Assembly (NCBI GenBank): GCA_015680685.1
Contig: MNCI01027017.1
Span: forward strand, 465,409-521,734
DNA: 56,326 bases
Source of the DNA: Gnetum montanum
Lineage: Eukaryota > Streptophyta > Gnetopsida > Gnetales > Gnetaceae
Direction: 5' to 3'
The notes below the pieces were generated by a model that saw only the letters and a program-made list of their open reading frames with translations, had not been told where the DNA came from and did no database searches. Every line of letters begins with the position of its first letter. Position 1 is the stretch's first letter. Below, piece by piece: positions 11,447 through 23,889 of the stretch. Position numbers and translations under genes: made by a program.

Positions 11447-12204
11447 GTGATTACTTGTCAATGTCTTTCTAATATTCGCATGTGTTAACTTGTTCATATG
11501 GTTAAGCGTGATTGACGTATAAGATATTTATTTTTAAGATTTTTATTATTTTCTTTGTCTCTAAGATGACTAAATAAAATAAGATTTGATTATTTAAATT
11601 AACTAACTAATTAACTCAACTTTCCTAAACGTGAAGCATCTGTTCCCACTTTCTGTACATATCCTAAATGTATAATAATGCTACTAGGTTACAAAGTATT
11701 TACTATTGGATGTGCCATATATTTATTGCTGGGATTACCAAGCATTAGTATATTATGCTCAAAGTATTCATACTCATGTTACTTACAAATTATAATATTA
11801 AATGTTTAACGACAAGAAATTAAACTTCATTTAAAGAAAAATGCTAGAAAATAAAGTTAAACTAATCCAAGTGTTGTAATAGATAGAAAAAATCTCAATT
11901 TTATTATTTTTCATGGAACCGTGTCTATGGTACATATTACACTTGAATAAAATTTTATACAATCAATTCAATCTACATTGCAAGCATTCAAAGAAAAAAT
12001 TTTACTAAGCTTTATTGAAAGAAACTACAAGAGTCTAACTAAGGTATCAATCAAAAGATGCCATAAATGTGGCAACTTTGCATACTTATCTAAGCAATGG
12101 CTAGATTAGTGTCAATGCTCATATGCCAATGCATCCTGAGATGTGTTTATGGGGCTATGTCAATGGTCATGTATCAACATAGATTCCTTATTGACACTTC
12201 ATCA

Positions 12205-12213
12205 TACCCCCAC
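12205..12213 (-). other. 3' polypurine tract of M1
   Basis: TACCCCCAC on the plus strand is GTGGGGGTA on the element strand, abutting the LTR exactly as in B. It is the plus-strand primer site. Confidence 0.75.
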
Positions 12214-12439
12214 TACTAACTGAAAACTCGTTCTTGAGTAAAAAAATATTGAATCAAGTTTCTTACAAAATTTGGGAAAGTATGAAACTAATTCACTGAC
12301 CGACTCTTGAGTTCCATGTTGTATAGATTAGAAAATTAGTATAATTTACAAAGAATGAGGATAGTTGAACAAAAAATGAATAAATGCTTATTTGGATGAA
12401 TGAAGATGGGATGAAATTGTCATACTATGCCTACAGGTA

Positions 12440-15224
12440 AAGGCTCTAGTTGCATGGAGGATCCTTTGTCACATCTTGGTGCTACTAGAGGCCTTAGTTA
12501 TCTTACTATTACTATTGAAAATTGAAAGACATCCAACAGCTCCTTCATCTTCTCTTTTTCACCTCATGAAACATGAATAGTCTAGGTTGCTTCACCTAGA
12601 TGTACTAGTGTTAGGATATCCCACTGGCATAGTAGTGTTGGAAACATCTTCTTTATGTTGACAAACTAGGCTATGAATTATTTACATTCAATCTCAAATG
12701 TATGGAAAAGATTTTATAACTCCTAGTATTCATTTATTTCTCTAGCTAGGCTCTTAGCAATAGATTATTGATTAGTGAATTTTCTCTTGAGAACTTCAAG
12801 CTTCACATTGGCCACTTGCAACTTATATTTAGCTTCATTGTGGAGCATGAACTCTAACTCATAGAGGAGGTAAGTGCTAGCCACCTACTTTTCTAGTTCT
12901 ATCTTAAGCTTCCCTGCTATTATCATTATCAAGTTTTCATATCAAAGGTCAGCAAGCTTCATATATTTAGTCATCTCTTCAATTTTCAACTTCTTTAGGT
13001 GAATCTCTACTTGATTATATGGGTCGAGTCCATTAAATATGGACTACCATACATTTCCTCCTTGCTAGAGTTGCTAAAGGGTCTCATTTACCTTCGCCTT
13101 TGGCTAACTTGCTAGAGTGGTTTTTGACTCACTCATATTTCAGAGCTTCGTTTTTCTAGGAGGTGACATTAATTGCAGTCTTTTGATGAAGGGTTTGAAC
13201 CTCCATCGAGAGATTCCTAGTTTCTATAGCCAACCTCCTCATATTCAATTTCACCTTGGCAAGTTGTTCCTCCTACTCGTGAATGTACTCTACCATTTGA
13301 TCTTTTTGTTACTCAACATTTCACAGGTAATGGTTATCTCAAGTTAGTATGAGGTATTCTTTGCAAACCTGAGATAGATCATAGTTAGTGTTATTGATAA
13401 TTTCTTCTAAAAGTGACATTTCAAAGATCACCATCTAATTAGCCTTTTTTCCCTCTTAGCATCTCTATTAAATCTGTTAAAAAGCTTCATCACATGTAAT
13501 TTCTATCCTAAGAATGGCAAGATTAGAGAGTCAGACTTTAAGTTCTAAAATTTTAGTGGCTAACCATTGATTACTAGTTGTGGCCTCATTAAGTTGTGCA
13601 TTGATGATTAGTAGCTTACCCCTCATCTTCAATAGCTATGACTAGATGGATAATATATCTTCTAGAAGATTAAAGATCTCTAAAATCATTTTCCTGGCTC
13701 TTGCCAGTCATTCTAATACTTCCTTGTGTTAGGCAATGTTCATCCTTCCACTCCCTACTTCTGTTGATACTTGTACATCTACCATGGTAGTAACATCAAG
13801 TATAGATGTAGCATGAGTACTTAGAGCTTCACCAACATGGTCTACTAGCACCTTTGCTGTGATCTCTTGGCCCTTGTGTAATATGACCAAGACTATCACT
13901 CATTCACCTTCTTCCAATATTGCAAAGAAGGTTGTTGCATTTCCAAAATTTTCGACAAATGCTTGTTCTTGAATAGGCACAATAACATCTATTGTACTAG
14001 GGTTAAAGTGAATTAGTACTTAGATCCTTTATGATGAGAACAATGGCATGATTTCACTATCTAGCTAGCTCATGGTCCTTGTGACCTCATTTAAATGGCT
14101 CATGATTGGATGATATACTAAAGATTACCCACCACCTCTAGAGGCTTTTTTTTGTTGTAGCTGCTATTCTTTGAGTTTTCTTAGTCATTATACAGCTACC
14201 AAACTCTAAATTATTATCTTTGATGGTGTAGGTAATAGTGGTGATGGCTACTTCTCTTCTTGAAGCCTAGTAGGAGCTTTATCCTACATCATCTCCTACC
14301 AAGATGCAGTAGAAGCTTCACAAATCATATCATTTGAATAACAAGCTATACCTTCCTTTTTCTAGATTTTTTTTATTAGACATGAAAAGGGAAGTGTCTT
14401 CCTACCCTTCTCATTCTCTTTAAAACATTTTTCGATCTTAAGGAAGATGAGTTTTGTTAGGTTGGCTAGAAATTTTCTGCTTAGAGTTACACATGCTTGG
14501 ATGAAAAAGGCTATGAAATTACTTGGCCTCACTATCAGATTTAGGTGATAGGCTACAATTTTAAAATATTCTTGCTTTACCTTGGTAATAGCACTGTGCT
14601 CCTTGTGATCTACTCCATATCATTGCTAAGTCCATGCATTCTTAGCCTCTAGGTCTACTTGAGTAGATATCTTTGTCAACTTTGTCCTAGTGTTGTGTAA
14701 TTTGAAGGCTTCTACAATGGCCTTGATTGAGTAGGAGATGGTAATGTCTTTTATCTTTATAGTGGCATCTCCTTGTATATTATTCCAAAAGAGGTAGGTT
14801 TTCCCCATGTACCATTTTCCACTATTGAAGAGAATTGATCATAGCAAAGACCCTTAAATTTTTGTTCAAACCTCTTCTAATGCAAACTTTAGGAATGGTC
14901 CGAAATTCAGCTCTTATAGGACAAAGCTTTGAATCTCCATGGTACAAACCTTTTCTAGAAAATCTTTGGTAAGAGTGACCTCTAAATTATGTCTTAAACT
15001 TGGGACTTCATCCCTATTGGATTATCATGTTTCTACTATAGAAATATGTTAGACATATCTCACCTCAGGCTCCTCTCATAGGGATCCAATAGCATGTGTA
15101 GCCTTGATTACTTATTCTTGGGGTTGCTATTGTTGTTCTTGTTACTATTGATCCCTTCCATCTCTTTATTTCTTTCCCTAGGCTACGATGATCCTCCTAC
15201 CTGCAATCCTCTCTTGGGTGCAAT
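12440..15224 (-). pseudogene. Accessory ORF remnant of M1
   Basis: This is the same gene as the accessory ORF of B and M2. The N-terminal conserved domain is seen at 14626-14808 on the minus strand (YLFWNNIQGDATIKIKDITI, then STQVDLEAKNAWT), aligning with B's YQFWHNKEQGTTISICGVTI. The coiled-coil part covers about 12700-13700, including the block EEMTKYMKLADL near 12950-12990 that matches EYMELANL in B and A. The start codon position reads ATT (15224-15222) directly after an acceptor-like CATAG, where B and M2 have ATG. There are many stops. No membrane segment is seen. Boundaries at the C-terminus are approximate. Confidence 0.68.
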
Positions 15225-15539
15225 CTATGATCACAAACACAACCCAGGATTATTTCTTAGGCATAACCTTTATTTTATTTTTTTTTGACTACCTTTCTTA
15301 GTTTGATCGAGGTATGTTTATTGATTAGATGCTAGGATTTTATCATTACATCCTTATTTAGTAATTGTAGGCTTATGATATTATTTTATTATTATTTTAT
15401 TCATGTTCTAATAGAGGTTGATTATTCATATTAACTCTTTTTTATCATTAATTTAATATCATTTTAATATCTTATTTATGGGAAGAGAAAATTTTCTATC
15501 AAAACCTAGTATTTAATGTTCCCATGACATAAAGCATAC
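15225..15539 (-). other. Probable leader intron of the M1 accessory gene
   Basis: On the minus strand AGAG/GTATGC at 15539 is a good donor, and TTTGTGATCATAG at about 15225 is a good acceptor, abutting the position of the start codon. Length is about 315 bp. The donor context, with GTCATGGG a few bases inside the intron, is shared with M2 and B. Confidence 0.6.
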
Positions 15540-15686
15540 CTCTAGTAGCTTGAGGATCAAAGAATAGGTGAAATCAAGTAAGTGATTTAGAAGTTATAGC
15601 TCCCAAAAGGTTCTTGAGCTCTGAAAATTGGAAAAAATTCCTCTTGCATTTGGAAGAAATGCTAAAAATGACCTAAGTGTCATATG

Positions 15687-15785
15687 TATATATAGGATTT
15701 TTATATCGTGTTGATAAGGATTGATGGGACTGTGTCGACTAAGTTCACTGTGTCAACGAAGATGCATCGATGCAACTATTCAAAA
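15687..15785 (-). promoter_or_regulatory. Internal promoter-like block of M1
   Basis: On the minus strand a TATATATA box (15694-15687) is preceded by a cluster of GTTGACA/TCGATGC-like half-sites (15705-15785), including TGCATCGATGCA, a perfect 12-bp palindrome at about 15764-15775. It lies about 465 bp before the accessory ORF. Confidence 0.55.
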
Positions 15786-17219
15786 TAAATTTTCACTTAA
15801 AGATATCAAGGTATTTTGAACAAGTTTGGGGTTTAAATAAGAGCCAAATGAGGGCTATGAAGCTGGAGAATCATGGCAACAACATAATTGATAATATGAC
15901 TCAGAAAATTGAAGCAATTTAAGCATGTGGAATGAGCTATTAAAGAATGTTTTTTATGAGAAAAATAGAGAAAAAATTGAATGTTTCAAGTTATTGATAT
16001 GATCAACTTTTCTATCAGCCTATGGTTAGGGAATTGAACTTAAGATAAAGAAAAAGATATGTAAGTGGATCCTCTTCAAAGCAAGCATATGCCTAATATA
16101 CCCTTGTATAACCTCATCGTAAGGAGTTCATAGGCACCTAGATGATGAATGATTGTTTTAAGTTAAATTTCATACCAATGCATGGAATTGTCATAGGATT
16201 ATGTAAACTTGTCAAACAAAACTATTAGTTTATCATGGCATGAGGTAGTGAGGTGGTAGAAAATGGAGTGAGTGAATTGTAGATAGAAAATGATAAATGA
16301 ATAATCTACATCATGGTCACATAAGATCCTTAGTGAAATTTTTGATTAATATGATCCAATGCTAGTATGTTCCAAGTCTAGAGTATGTCCACGTCAATTA
16401 CAATGATCTTACATTGACATATTCCTTCTCTCCTACCATCAATAGCTTATCAAAACAACAAAGAACAATCATTACTCCAAGACAAGAAGAAAAGAGAAGA
16501 AAGAAGTAGGTAGGGCCTTAGTTCGACGGGTGCCTTTAGGCATGGATAACATGTCTTTCCAACCTCATAACGAGTGCTTAGTTAAAAGGGTGTGCTTTTA
16601 ATTCCCATTATTATTATTATTTTGGAACCATGCCATGCAAAGACGTGCTTCCTTTTATAGTTGATAGTAGGAGTGATAAAATACCAATGAGGAGCTATAG
16701 AACTACAGAAGAAAGTTAAGAAAAGACCATAGCAAATTCCCTTGAGATCACACCCTTTTCCACTCCCACTTAGTCTTTTCCTAGTTTGTTGGGTAACAAG
16801 ATAAAATGTTGGTTTTAGTTTTAATGTGAAAGAACCTTCATATTCTCATGATGCATACTCCACATGGAATAGGTGGATGTCATGAACGCATTGCCTGATA
16901 CCACTAGAAAACTGATAGATTACTAATAGAGAACATAATCTAAGGACAAATTTTTCCTTTTGTTAATTAATCATAACTTTGATAGCTGTGTTTAATAGTT
17001 TCAAAATTCGTAGTAGTAATGGACCAAAATCTAAAATTTCTAATAAGACTAAATAAAAATAACCAAAAATATATATATATATAATAATCTATAAAATATT
17101 AAGAAAGTGGAAAACATATAAAGAACGCTGCAAAAAAAGGAGAAAAATCATTATCCTCATCAAGATTTTGGATAGATGGATATCTCACCCACACCTAAGT
17201 TGGAAAGATGAGATATGAA
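15786..17219 (-). other. M1 spacer between accessory module and integrase
   Basis: This is a non-coding, AT-rich region homologous in gist to the M2 spacer at 37471-39040 (for example the GTGGGTCCTC/GTGGATCCTC and CATGCAAAGAC blocks). It contains a short (TA)n run at about 17069-17082. No conserved open frame. Confidence 0.55.
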
Positions 17220-18640
17220 AAATAGAATATGCTTGTTCTTGATCAAAGGTTTTAATGTGATGGTCAGTTACTTGGAAGTCCATGAATGGTTTAAATTGCT
17301 AAATGTTGAGTAGCATGTATGTTGAGGGCTTTTTGGATGAAAAATTTTCATAGCCTTAGAAGAAAAGGATGAGTGGATGATGTAAGGTCCTTTTCATAAT
17401 GTATGAAATTTAGTTCCTTGTGACATATGCATGGGATTCGAAAAGAGAACCTTGTCTACAGGTTTGAACGTAACTTTTTTGATTCATGCATCATGATTTT
17501 GTTTATTGTGTACCTTGTGCACTTCATTAATGCTACTCTTTAGTTTTTATCTAGCACATTAAGTATCATGAGTCATTCTTTTTGTGCTAGGTTAATTTCT
17601 AAGTCAAGTTCATAGGCAGTTGTGAGTGTATCGAGTTCAGTTTGAATTAAAAGTTTGGGTAACTTTCTGTAAACTAACTCATATGGAGAGTAGCCTATAG
17701 GAAGTTTCCATGTTGAGCGATATGCTCACATAGCATCATTAAGTTTAGCGCTTCAATCTTTCCTATATCTAATTATAGTTCATGTTCTAATCCTTATGAT
17801 TGTCCTATTCGTAACCTCTACTTGACTATTGGCTTGAGGGTGATAGAATGTTGTGAGTTTATGTTACAGTTCCACGCATTGTATTAACCTACAAAGCCAT
17901 TATCTAAAATTAGTTCTATAGGCACATCAAATCTATTTACCACCTATTGTTGGAAAAATCTGACTGCAATGGTAGATGTGCAATCAGATACTACTACAAC
18001 TTAAGCCCACTTGGTATAGTAGTTAATGAAAACTATAATGTAGGCTTTTCCATTGAACATGGAAGTGATGGATCCTATGAAGTCAATTCCCTAAAGGTCA
18101 AAAGGCTCAAACTGTTGAATTTACTATTAGATCCCTCTCATTTGGGTTTTCATTCCTCCATCTCATTGATACCTCTTGCATGAACAAGAGAAATGGTGAG
18201 TGTTCTTAAAGATTATTGGCTCAAAATATCTAGAAATTAGGTTCTTTATGGCTATCCTCCTTTCTACGTAGTTGCTCCTATAGGAACCTTCATGAATATC
18301 TTGGAGTACTCTCAAATAATCTGTCAGGTACATATCATTGTACAAGGCCATTGACATAATCCTTATAGAGGTTACCTTTAATCTCCATGTAACATTTGAC
18401 CTAGTGAAGACACTATTATTTCTTCCTATGATCCCATTCAATGGAAGTTTCTTATGTAAGTAGATATGAGAGGAACTCATCATACCAATTGGTGATCCTT
18501 GGTGCACGAACTTTGATGGACTTAGCAAAAAAGAGTTCATCTGAAAATTGATCAAATAAAGGTTCTTCCTCATGTTTGCTATCACAACGTAATTAAGATA
18601 AATGATCTGCAACTACATTATCAGTCCCTTTCATATCTAC
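17220..18640 (-). pseudogene. Element M1 integrase remnant
   Basis: On the minus strand the remnant carries the N-terminal zinc-binding region (DIHEGSYRSNYVERR near 18240-18300, then HFSCSCKRYQ near 18165-18195), the core, and the C-terminal block translating to a DWKR-like and YSPYELVY-like region near 17670-17760, matching M2 at 39336-39671. Stops interrupt it throughout. It is the product that would insert new copies. It follows RNase H directly in element order. Confidence 0.8.
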
Positions 18641-20001
18641 CATGATGAGATCAAATTCCTATAAGATCACCAATCACTATATAACACAGGGACTCACTTC
18701 TAGTTTTTTCATTAGAAAGGGAATTGCATTCTGGTCGATAAGCATAGAAATTTGGTATCCAAGCACATAGTGCTTGACTTTTTCTAAAGCATACACCACC
18801 ATCATGAGTTCTTTTTTAGTGGTGATGTAGTTGAGTTGCACATCCACAATGCTCCTACCTGCATAATGGATCTAATATGGATGTTTTTTTATGATTCGTT
18901 TGTGTAAACATTGCTTCCAAGGAATAGTTAGATGCATTCGTCATGATGTAAAACTATTTAGACCAATTTGGGGTGCATAAAATTAGAGTCTCTACAAGTT
19001 TCTATTTTAAGTATTAGAATGCTTATTTGCATTCCTTGGTCCATTTAAAGGCTACATCCTTATTGGTAAGTTCTATAAGTGGTTTCGTGATTTTAGAGAA
19101 ATTTTCAATGAAGTGCTTATAATAATCAATATGGCCAAGAAATCACCTCTTATCTTTGACAAGTTTAGGTTGATTGGTTATTCCTTGAATAACCCTTACT
19201 TTTCAGGTTAATCTCAATTCCTTTCCATAAAATTTTATATCCCAAGATAATGTCATCTCAAACCATTTAGTAGCTCTTCTACTACTTGAGTCACAAGTTT
19301 GTTTCTATATACATTTTTAGTACCTACTCAAGACAATCCAATGCTTGTTTAAAATTAGTACCATGGGTGGAGAAGCCATTTATGAAAACTTCCACACCAC
19401 TACCAATCTGCTACTGGAAGATGCTTACAACAAGTATTGAAACATTGCGGGAGCATTAAAAAGGCCAAATGACATCTTTTTATATGTAGAAATTCCCAAG
19501 AAACTTATGAAAGTTATCTTGGCATGGTCTTTTAGTATAATTTTCATTTGGTTGTAACTACTATACCCCTATAGAAAATTGTAGTAATTGTGCCCTATAA
19601 TTGTATCCAATACTTGTTCTACAAATGATAACAAAAAATGATCTTGATTTTGGCCATGTTCAATAGCCAAAATTCCATACAAATCCTTCGTTATCCTCCA
19701 TACTTTAGCACAATAATGACTGGCTTACCCACTCACTATCTACCATAAGACACATGAATCTTGCCTTAATAATTTTTTTAACTTCATTTTTGATAACTTA
19801 TATCAGCTTTGGATTCAATCTCCTTTGCAACTGCCTCTTTGGTTTGATCGTGGAGTTTGTATAGATCTAGAGCTAGAATATGTGTGGATCTATTCCGATC
19901 AATTCATCATATGACTAGGCAAAGGTTGTTGGCCATTTTTTTACAACTTTTAGCAACTTCTTCTTCTGTTCCTCAGTGAGGTTGGCATTGATGATTATGA
20001 G
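18641..20001 (-). pseudogene. Element M1 RNase H and reverse transcriptase remnant (interrupted by X2)
   Basis: On the minus strand the RNase H signature LNYITTKKELMMV is at about 18790-18835, followed upstream in coordinates by RT blocks: the FLGH and KVFINGFS-like region (19340-19400), the palm segment near 19460-19480 (PFGLFNAPAMFQ-like) and the PKYGG/WVSPLVI-equivalent region near 19690-19750. The N-terminal edge of RT is cut at 20001 by insert X2 and resumes at 20995. Many TAG stops. Confidence 0.8.
19993..20001. repeat. Possible 9-bp target duplication of X2 (left copy)
   Basis: GATTATGAG at 19993-20001 and GATTACTAG at 20995-21003 flank X2 and match at seven of nine bases. Joining the flanks recreates the uninterrupted RT N-terminal sequence seen in M2 near 41795-41815. 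Confidence 0.5.
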
Positions 20002-20994
20002 GATCAAGAATTTAGAAGGAGGAAAAAATAAGTTCTAGCTAATTAGACCCAATTCTTACACAACATATGTACGTGGTTCCCTAACTTGGATATGTCCATA
20101 CTTGGAGTGTAGAATCCTTGCACACCTTTAGACTTTATTCCTCAAAAATGTGGTTTCAAGAGTGCCACAACCTTTACAAAATCTTGAGCTCTACTAGGAA
20201 TGCTTTCTCTTAGAAACACACCCAACCCCTCAAGATTCAAATAAGCTTAAAGGATGTATTTCCTCAAGAAGCACACATAGCCCCTTAGGGCTTATAATAA
20301 TAAATAGAATGATCATGGAAGAAAATGAACTAAGCTTCTAATTCCTTTCTTTTAGGCTCACAACAACATAACAAATGATAAAGAAATGAAGTACAATATT
20401 TCTTAAAGATATATACAATGATTGCTTGATTACATGAATAGTGCTTATACGTTCCTAATTAGGATCCCTTTCTTTTATAGCCTTCTTATCTTCATTTTTC
20501 CATTGAAATCCATATAATGACTAGAAATGGCTATTTAAAATATCTTCTACAAGCATGAAAAAGCTTATTGTGTTTTGCTACTTGCAAGTGAGATGCCTTA
20601 TGTAGTCTTGAGACATCTTGGGTGAGACATCTTGGCTTGGCTTGAGGCAAGATGTCTTACATGAGACATCTTGTAAAAGATACCTTAACTTATCTTGAGA
20701 CATCTCCTTTTTTGTAGAGATGTCTTTCCTTAGACTAGTTTTTCTCAGTAGAGATGTCTTCTTTAGGATTTGGGATGTCATCTTCTTTAGGATTTGGGAT
20801 GTCTTACATCCTTGTGATTTTCTCCAAACCCTTGAATCTTTTTATTGGACTTTAGTAGTCCAATTTGTCAATTTCTTTCTCTTATGTTGGTCTTCTTAAT
20901 ATGTTACATTCACCTTTCCTAAACCTGCAATATCTCATAAACACATTAACAAATTCTCCATTTTTCAAGGTTTTGACATACCAAAAGGTCAACA
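20002..20994. mobile_element. Insert X2: second copy of the unclassified ~1 kb element
   Basis: It runs from GATCAAGAATTTAGAAGG to AAAAGGTCAACA and aligns along its whole length with X1, sharing for example TAAGTTCTAGCTAATTAGAC, the AAATGTGGTTTCAA block and the CTCCATTTTTCAAGGTTTT end. It interrupts M1 RT precisely. No terminal inverted repeats and no coding region. Confidence 0.72.
20588..20812. repeat. AAGATGTCTT/AGACATCTT palindromic repeat cluster in X2
   Basis: At least a dozen near copies of AGACATCTTG, AAGATGTCTT or AGATGTCTT in both orientations lie within 225 bp, with a 22-bp direct duplication around 20762-20800. On the minus strand it reads as a QDVS/KTS-rich pseudo-peptide, which I take as a by-product of the DNA repeat. 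Confidence 0.7.
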
Positions 20995-21840
20995 GATTAC
21001 TAGCTTTGCCATTATCAAGAAATACATACCCCAGAGTTGTTGATAAATATTTGAATTCAAGAGGTTGTTGTTTAAAGTTATTAGGGATTTCCAACTCTCC
21101 CCAATCTATGTTATTCATATTATCAATCTAAGCACTTGTGAGGAGCTCAACTGGTTCATGCATGTTGTTGAACTAGAGATATCATCTTTTATCAACCATT
21201 GGATACCCTTTTGTTTTATGGTTGTTGTGTATAAGCACCCTTATACATCTGACATTTCGACACACTTCTTGTATGCTATAAGGGATGTGCTCTTCACAAT
21301 CCATATTTTCTGCACATAATGGCACCCTGTGTCATTATATGTGATACATGAAATCCTCTTCTTCTTGACTTTTCCAAAGTCATTTTCCTTTGATATTTCT
21401 AAAAATAGGTATTTGATCCCTATCTTGGCATCAATTGTGCTCAGCCAAGCTATTCCCATCATAATTGGGAAGTCTCTTTTATAGTTGTGCACATGCATTA
21501 TAAAGAAATTCTATGGATAAGACCAACCACAAATGGTGATTATAATATCCTCTACCAATCCCAAGGAAATAGTGATGGATTGATTAGCAAGTTCTAACTT
21601 GATATTACACTTTTTTTATGGAGGTAGGTTTCAAGTTTTATACATCTCTTGGGAGATTAAGTTTATCTTGGAACCTGAGTTGAGTAGAGCTTTACATGGA
21701 TCATTTCCTGCAATCTGTAAGTAGATTAGAGGACTTCTAGGATTAGATATTTTCCTAGGAAGGTGTTGTACCTTAATCCAATTAGTAACTACATGAGTTA
21801 ACATGACAATATGCACATTTTGGAATTGGTGAATTTTGAA
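20995..21840 (-). pseudogene. Element M1 RT N-terminal edge and aspartic protease remnant
   Basis: On the minus strand 21631-21816 shows DPCKALLNSGSKINLISQEM, the retropepsin region with the catalytic Asp replaced by Asn, and 21241-21498 shows DFPIMMGIAWLST, the flap-side motif. 20995-21118 gives WGELEIPNNFKQQPLEFKYL, the conserved lead into RT, matching M2 (WGELEILDNFKQEPLELK) and C. These two open pieces are fairly long for this window but lack the active-site residue. Confidence 0.8.
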
Positions 21841-22952
21841 GTAGTTTATGAAGGATTAGTAATCACATATGCCTATGAGGGTTTAGGTGAACTATTGGGT
21901 CTAAAGAAAGCCCTTTTCTGAGGCTTACAATTAGAATAGCTTGAATTGTAATCTAGCTGTGAGTTCACATCCCTCATGGCATTGCATTACTAAGGTTGTT
22001 ATGGAATTTCACCTTGCATAGGCAATGCAAGTAGCAAGGAAATGGAATTAGAAGGTGTAGAGTGTTGTGGTAAATAATGATGATAAGTGGAAGGAGACTT
22101 ATCTCATAGATTGGTTACTCTACGATATTTAGGAGGTAATAGTAAAGGTAAAAAGTAGTTGGCTTACAAAGACACTAGAAGATACAACTTGTTTGACATA
22201 ATAACCATACAAGTTTGATTAATAGTAAGAACATTGCTACCTTGGTAGTGGCATCCCTCACAACTTTGATTTTTGCCATTGATAATAATGATCATGATGT
22301 TGAGATGGCACTCCACTTGGATAATGCTATTGTTGGTGGAACTGTTGCCAATAATTATCTTGTGGATAAGGTAATCTCTTGGGTAATTACCTTTTTGTAA
22401 ATTTTGGATTCAAGGCATAGACCCTAGATTCTTGCAGATGTGACTATACAAGGCAACATTCCTTAGGATGTTCATATTGGTAGATGTTACATCCTTCTTC
22501 CTTTGTCTTAGCATTTGAAACCTCATCAAATACTATAGCCTTATCTTTCTATTAATAATAGTCATTTCCTATATCTTTTCCTCTCCTTCTATCCTTATCT
22601 TGGTTCCCCTACTCCAGTTTTTCCTCCATAATCTTTAGAGCTATTTGGAACTTCTCATCTAAGGAGTCCCATAGTATTTCTATCTTGGTCGATATTTCTA
22701 TGATAGATTTTTAAATCAGTAATCTTTTTCTTTGTACCACTTTCTCTAATGATGCTTCCTCCTTAGGATAGGAGAAATGTATCTATCTTTTGTGAATGGA
22801 GGTGTTTTTGTTGTACTCTTTCATACTTTCTCACTTTTTGAGTTCTTCTTATTCCTTGGCCACTTGATTAATGAGCCTTTAGATCCAATGGACCCACATC
22901 TTTGACAATCTTTCTTGGGCATAAGCCCCAAGAGTCTCTCTAGTTTTGTTTC
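21841..22952 (-). pseudogene. Element M1 gag C-terminal part
   Basis: The reverse-strand gag linker and capsid tail of M1 ends abruptly at 22952, where element B begins; the remainder resumes at 31446. The last stretch (22900-22952) aligns with M2 gag at 43780-43830 (CATAARCCCCAAGA block). It includes the Pro/Tyr-rich linker and the decayed zinc-knuckle region around 22450-22490. Multiple stops. Confidence 0.72.
22948..22952. repeat. Target-site duplication of B, left copy
   Basis: GTTTC immediately before the B LTR is repeated at 31446-31450 immediately after it. M2 gag at 43815-43835 shows the unsplit equivalent of the joined flanks. Confidence 0.9.
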
Positions 22953-23813
22953 TGATGAGATGAGCATACGCCGCGATATCGCGTCTTCCCTACGATATCG
23001 CATACGCGATATCGCAGTTTTCCGCCATATCTATAAATAAGACATAGCTCTCCCTTGTTTAGCATAGATACAATAGAAGTAGCAAAGCTTTGGTAGTTTG
23101 ACCACTCCAGAGATAGATTACTTCGAGTGTGGTGAACGTAATTGTACGGTGTCTTATTCAAGTGTGACGTACTTGGACACGCACATGACCGGCCATAAAG
23201 ATCGAGATTACTTCATCATTGCAGCAGTCACTTTGTTATTTATTTATTTATTTAATTGTTATTTACTACTTTCTCTCTCATCCTTAAACTCCTAGAATGC
23301 GGTATGAGTACAACTTGATTACGAGCATCTAAGGATGTGTACGGTTAGTCAAGGAAACGGCTACTCATCGTAACGCGGAATGAGTACGACTTGATTATGA
23401 GCATTTAAGTGTGACTACTTGGTAGCCCAATGGCATACCTAGGATTTGCACTTGGTAGTCCTAGTGGTAGTCATGCACGAGGTCCAAGATGTGTACAGTT
23501 GATCCATCGGTTACTCATCGCACTTAGGATAGATTAGATTTTCTTATCCTTTTCCTCCTAGCTTAGCTTAGTTAATACTCTTTTCCACTGCCTTCAAGAG
23601 TAGCGTTAGAATTAGGAAACACATCATACACCTCATCTAGACTAAACCATACATGACAAATATGCAATACTATTCTAGGTGGGAAGACAGTGAATTGCAG
23701 CCTAAGGATAACTGTCTAGGTGCCACAACTAGTCCATATACAGAGTTCGACCGGATCGCGTGTGCTACACTCGTTTCGTATCGTTGAGTGTAGGGGTACC
23801 TTGCCACTCATCA
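22953..23813 (+). repeat. 5' LTR of element B
   Basis: It starts TGATGAG and ends CTCATCA, a perfect 7-bp terminal inverted repeat. 861 bp. U3 has the GATATC palindrome cluster and TATAAATA. Later it contains two hairpin-forming GAGTAC...CTACTC units, a TTTATTTATTTATTT run (23239-23253), and blocks such as CTTGGTAGTCC. It is followed after one base by the primer binding site. Confidence 0.93.
22972..23039 (+). promoter_or_regulatory. LTR promoter of B: CGCGATATCGCG cluster plus TATA box
   Basis: The perfect 12-bp palindrome CGCGATATCGCG lies at 22972-22983, with further GATATC cores at 22994-22999 and 23008-23013, and TATAAATA at 23032-23039. The core centres are 19 and 14 bp apart. CpG-rich sites upstream of TATA in a U3 suggest control by binding of a factor and by methylation (inference). 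Confidence 0.75.
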
Positions 23814-23814
23814 T

Positions 23815-23832
23815 TGGCGCCACTGCTGGGGA
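23815..23832 (+). other. Primer binding site of B (tRNA-Asp type)
   Basis: TGGCGCCACTGCTGGGGA lies one base after the LTR. It complements the 3' end of plant tRNA-Asp with three mismatches by my recollection of that tRNA; D has only one. Confidence 0.75.
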
Positions 23833-23889
23833 TGGTGCTAGTTATCTAGAATAGTTATATCATACAAGGTCGTTGTAAATAACTTAACG

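Larger units (their letters stand above)
10313..12204 (-). repeat. 3' LTR of M1, carrying insert X1
   Basis: On the plus strand it starts TAATGAG and ends CTTCATCA, immediately followed by the reverse complement of the polypurine tract (TACCCCCAC). Removing X1 leaves about 890 bp that aligns with the 5' LTR at 32951-33827, for example the ACCATATAAATCACTAG block and the GGATTACCAAGC/GGATTACTAAG block. The U3 end (about 12095-12204) holds a decayed TCAATG/ATCAAC motif cluster. Confidence 0.82.

Noticed and set aside
20578-20781. Repeat protein with QDVS/KTS units
   Set aside because: Explained by the DNA repeat AAGACATCTT; X1 does not keep the frame.
22972-23013. CRISPR-like or satellite array from the repeated palindromes
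   Set aside because: Only 3-6 short palindromes of irregular spacing, always just upstream of a TATA box in an LTR or before the accessory ORF.
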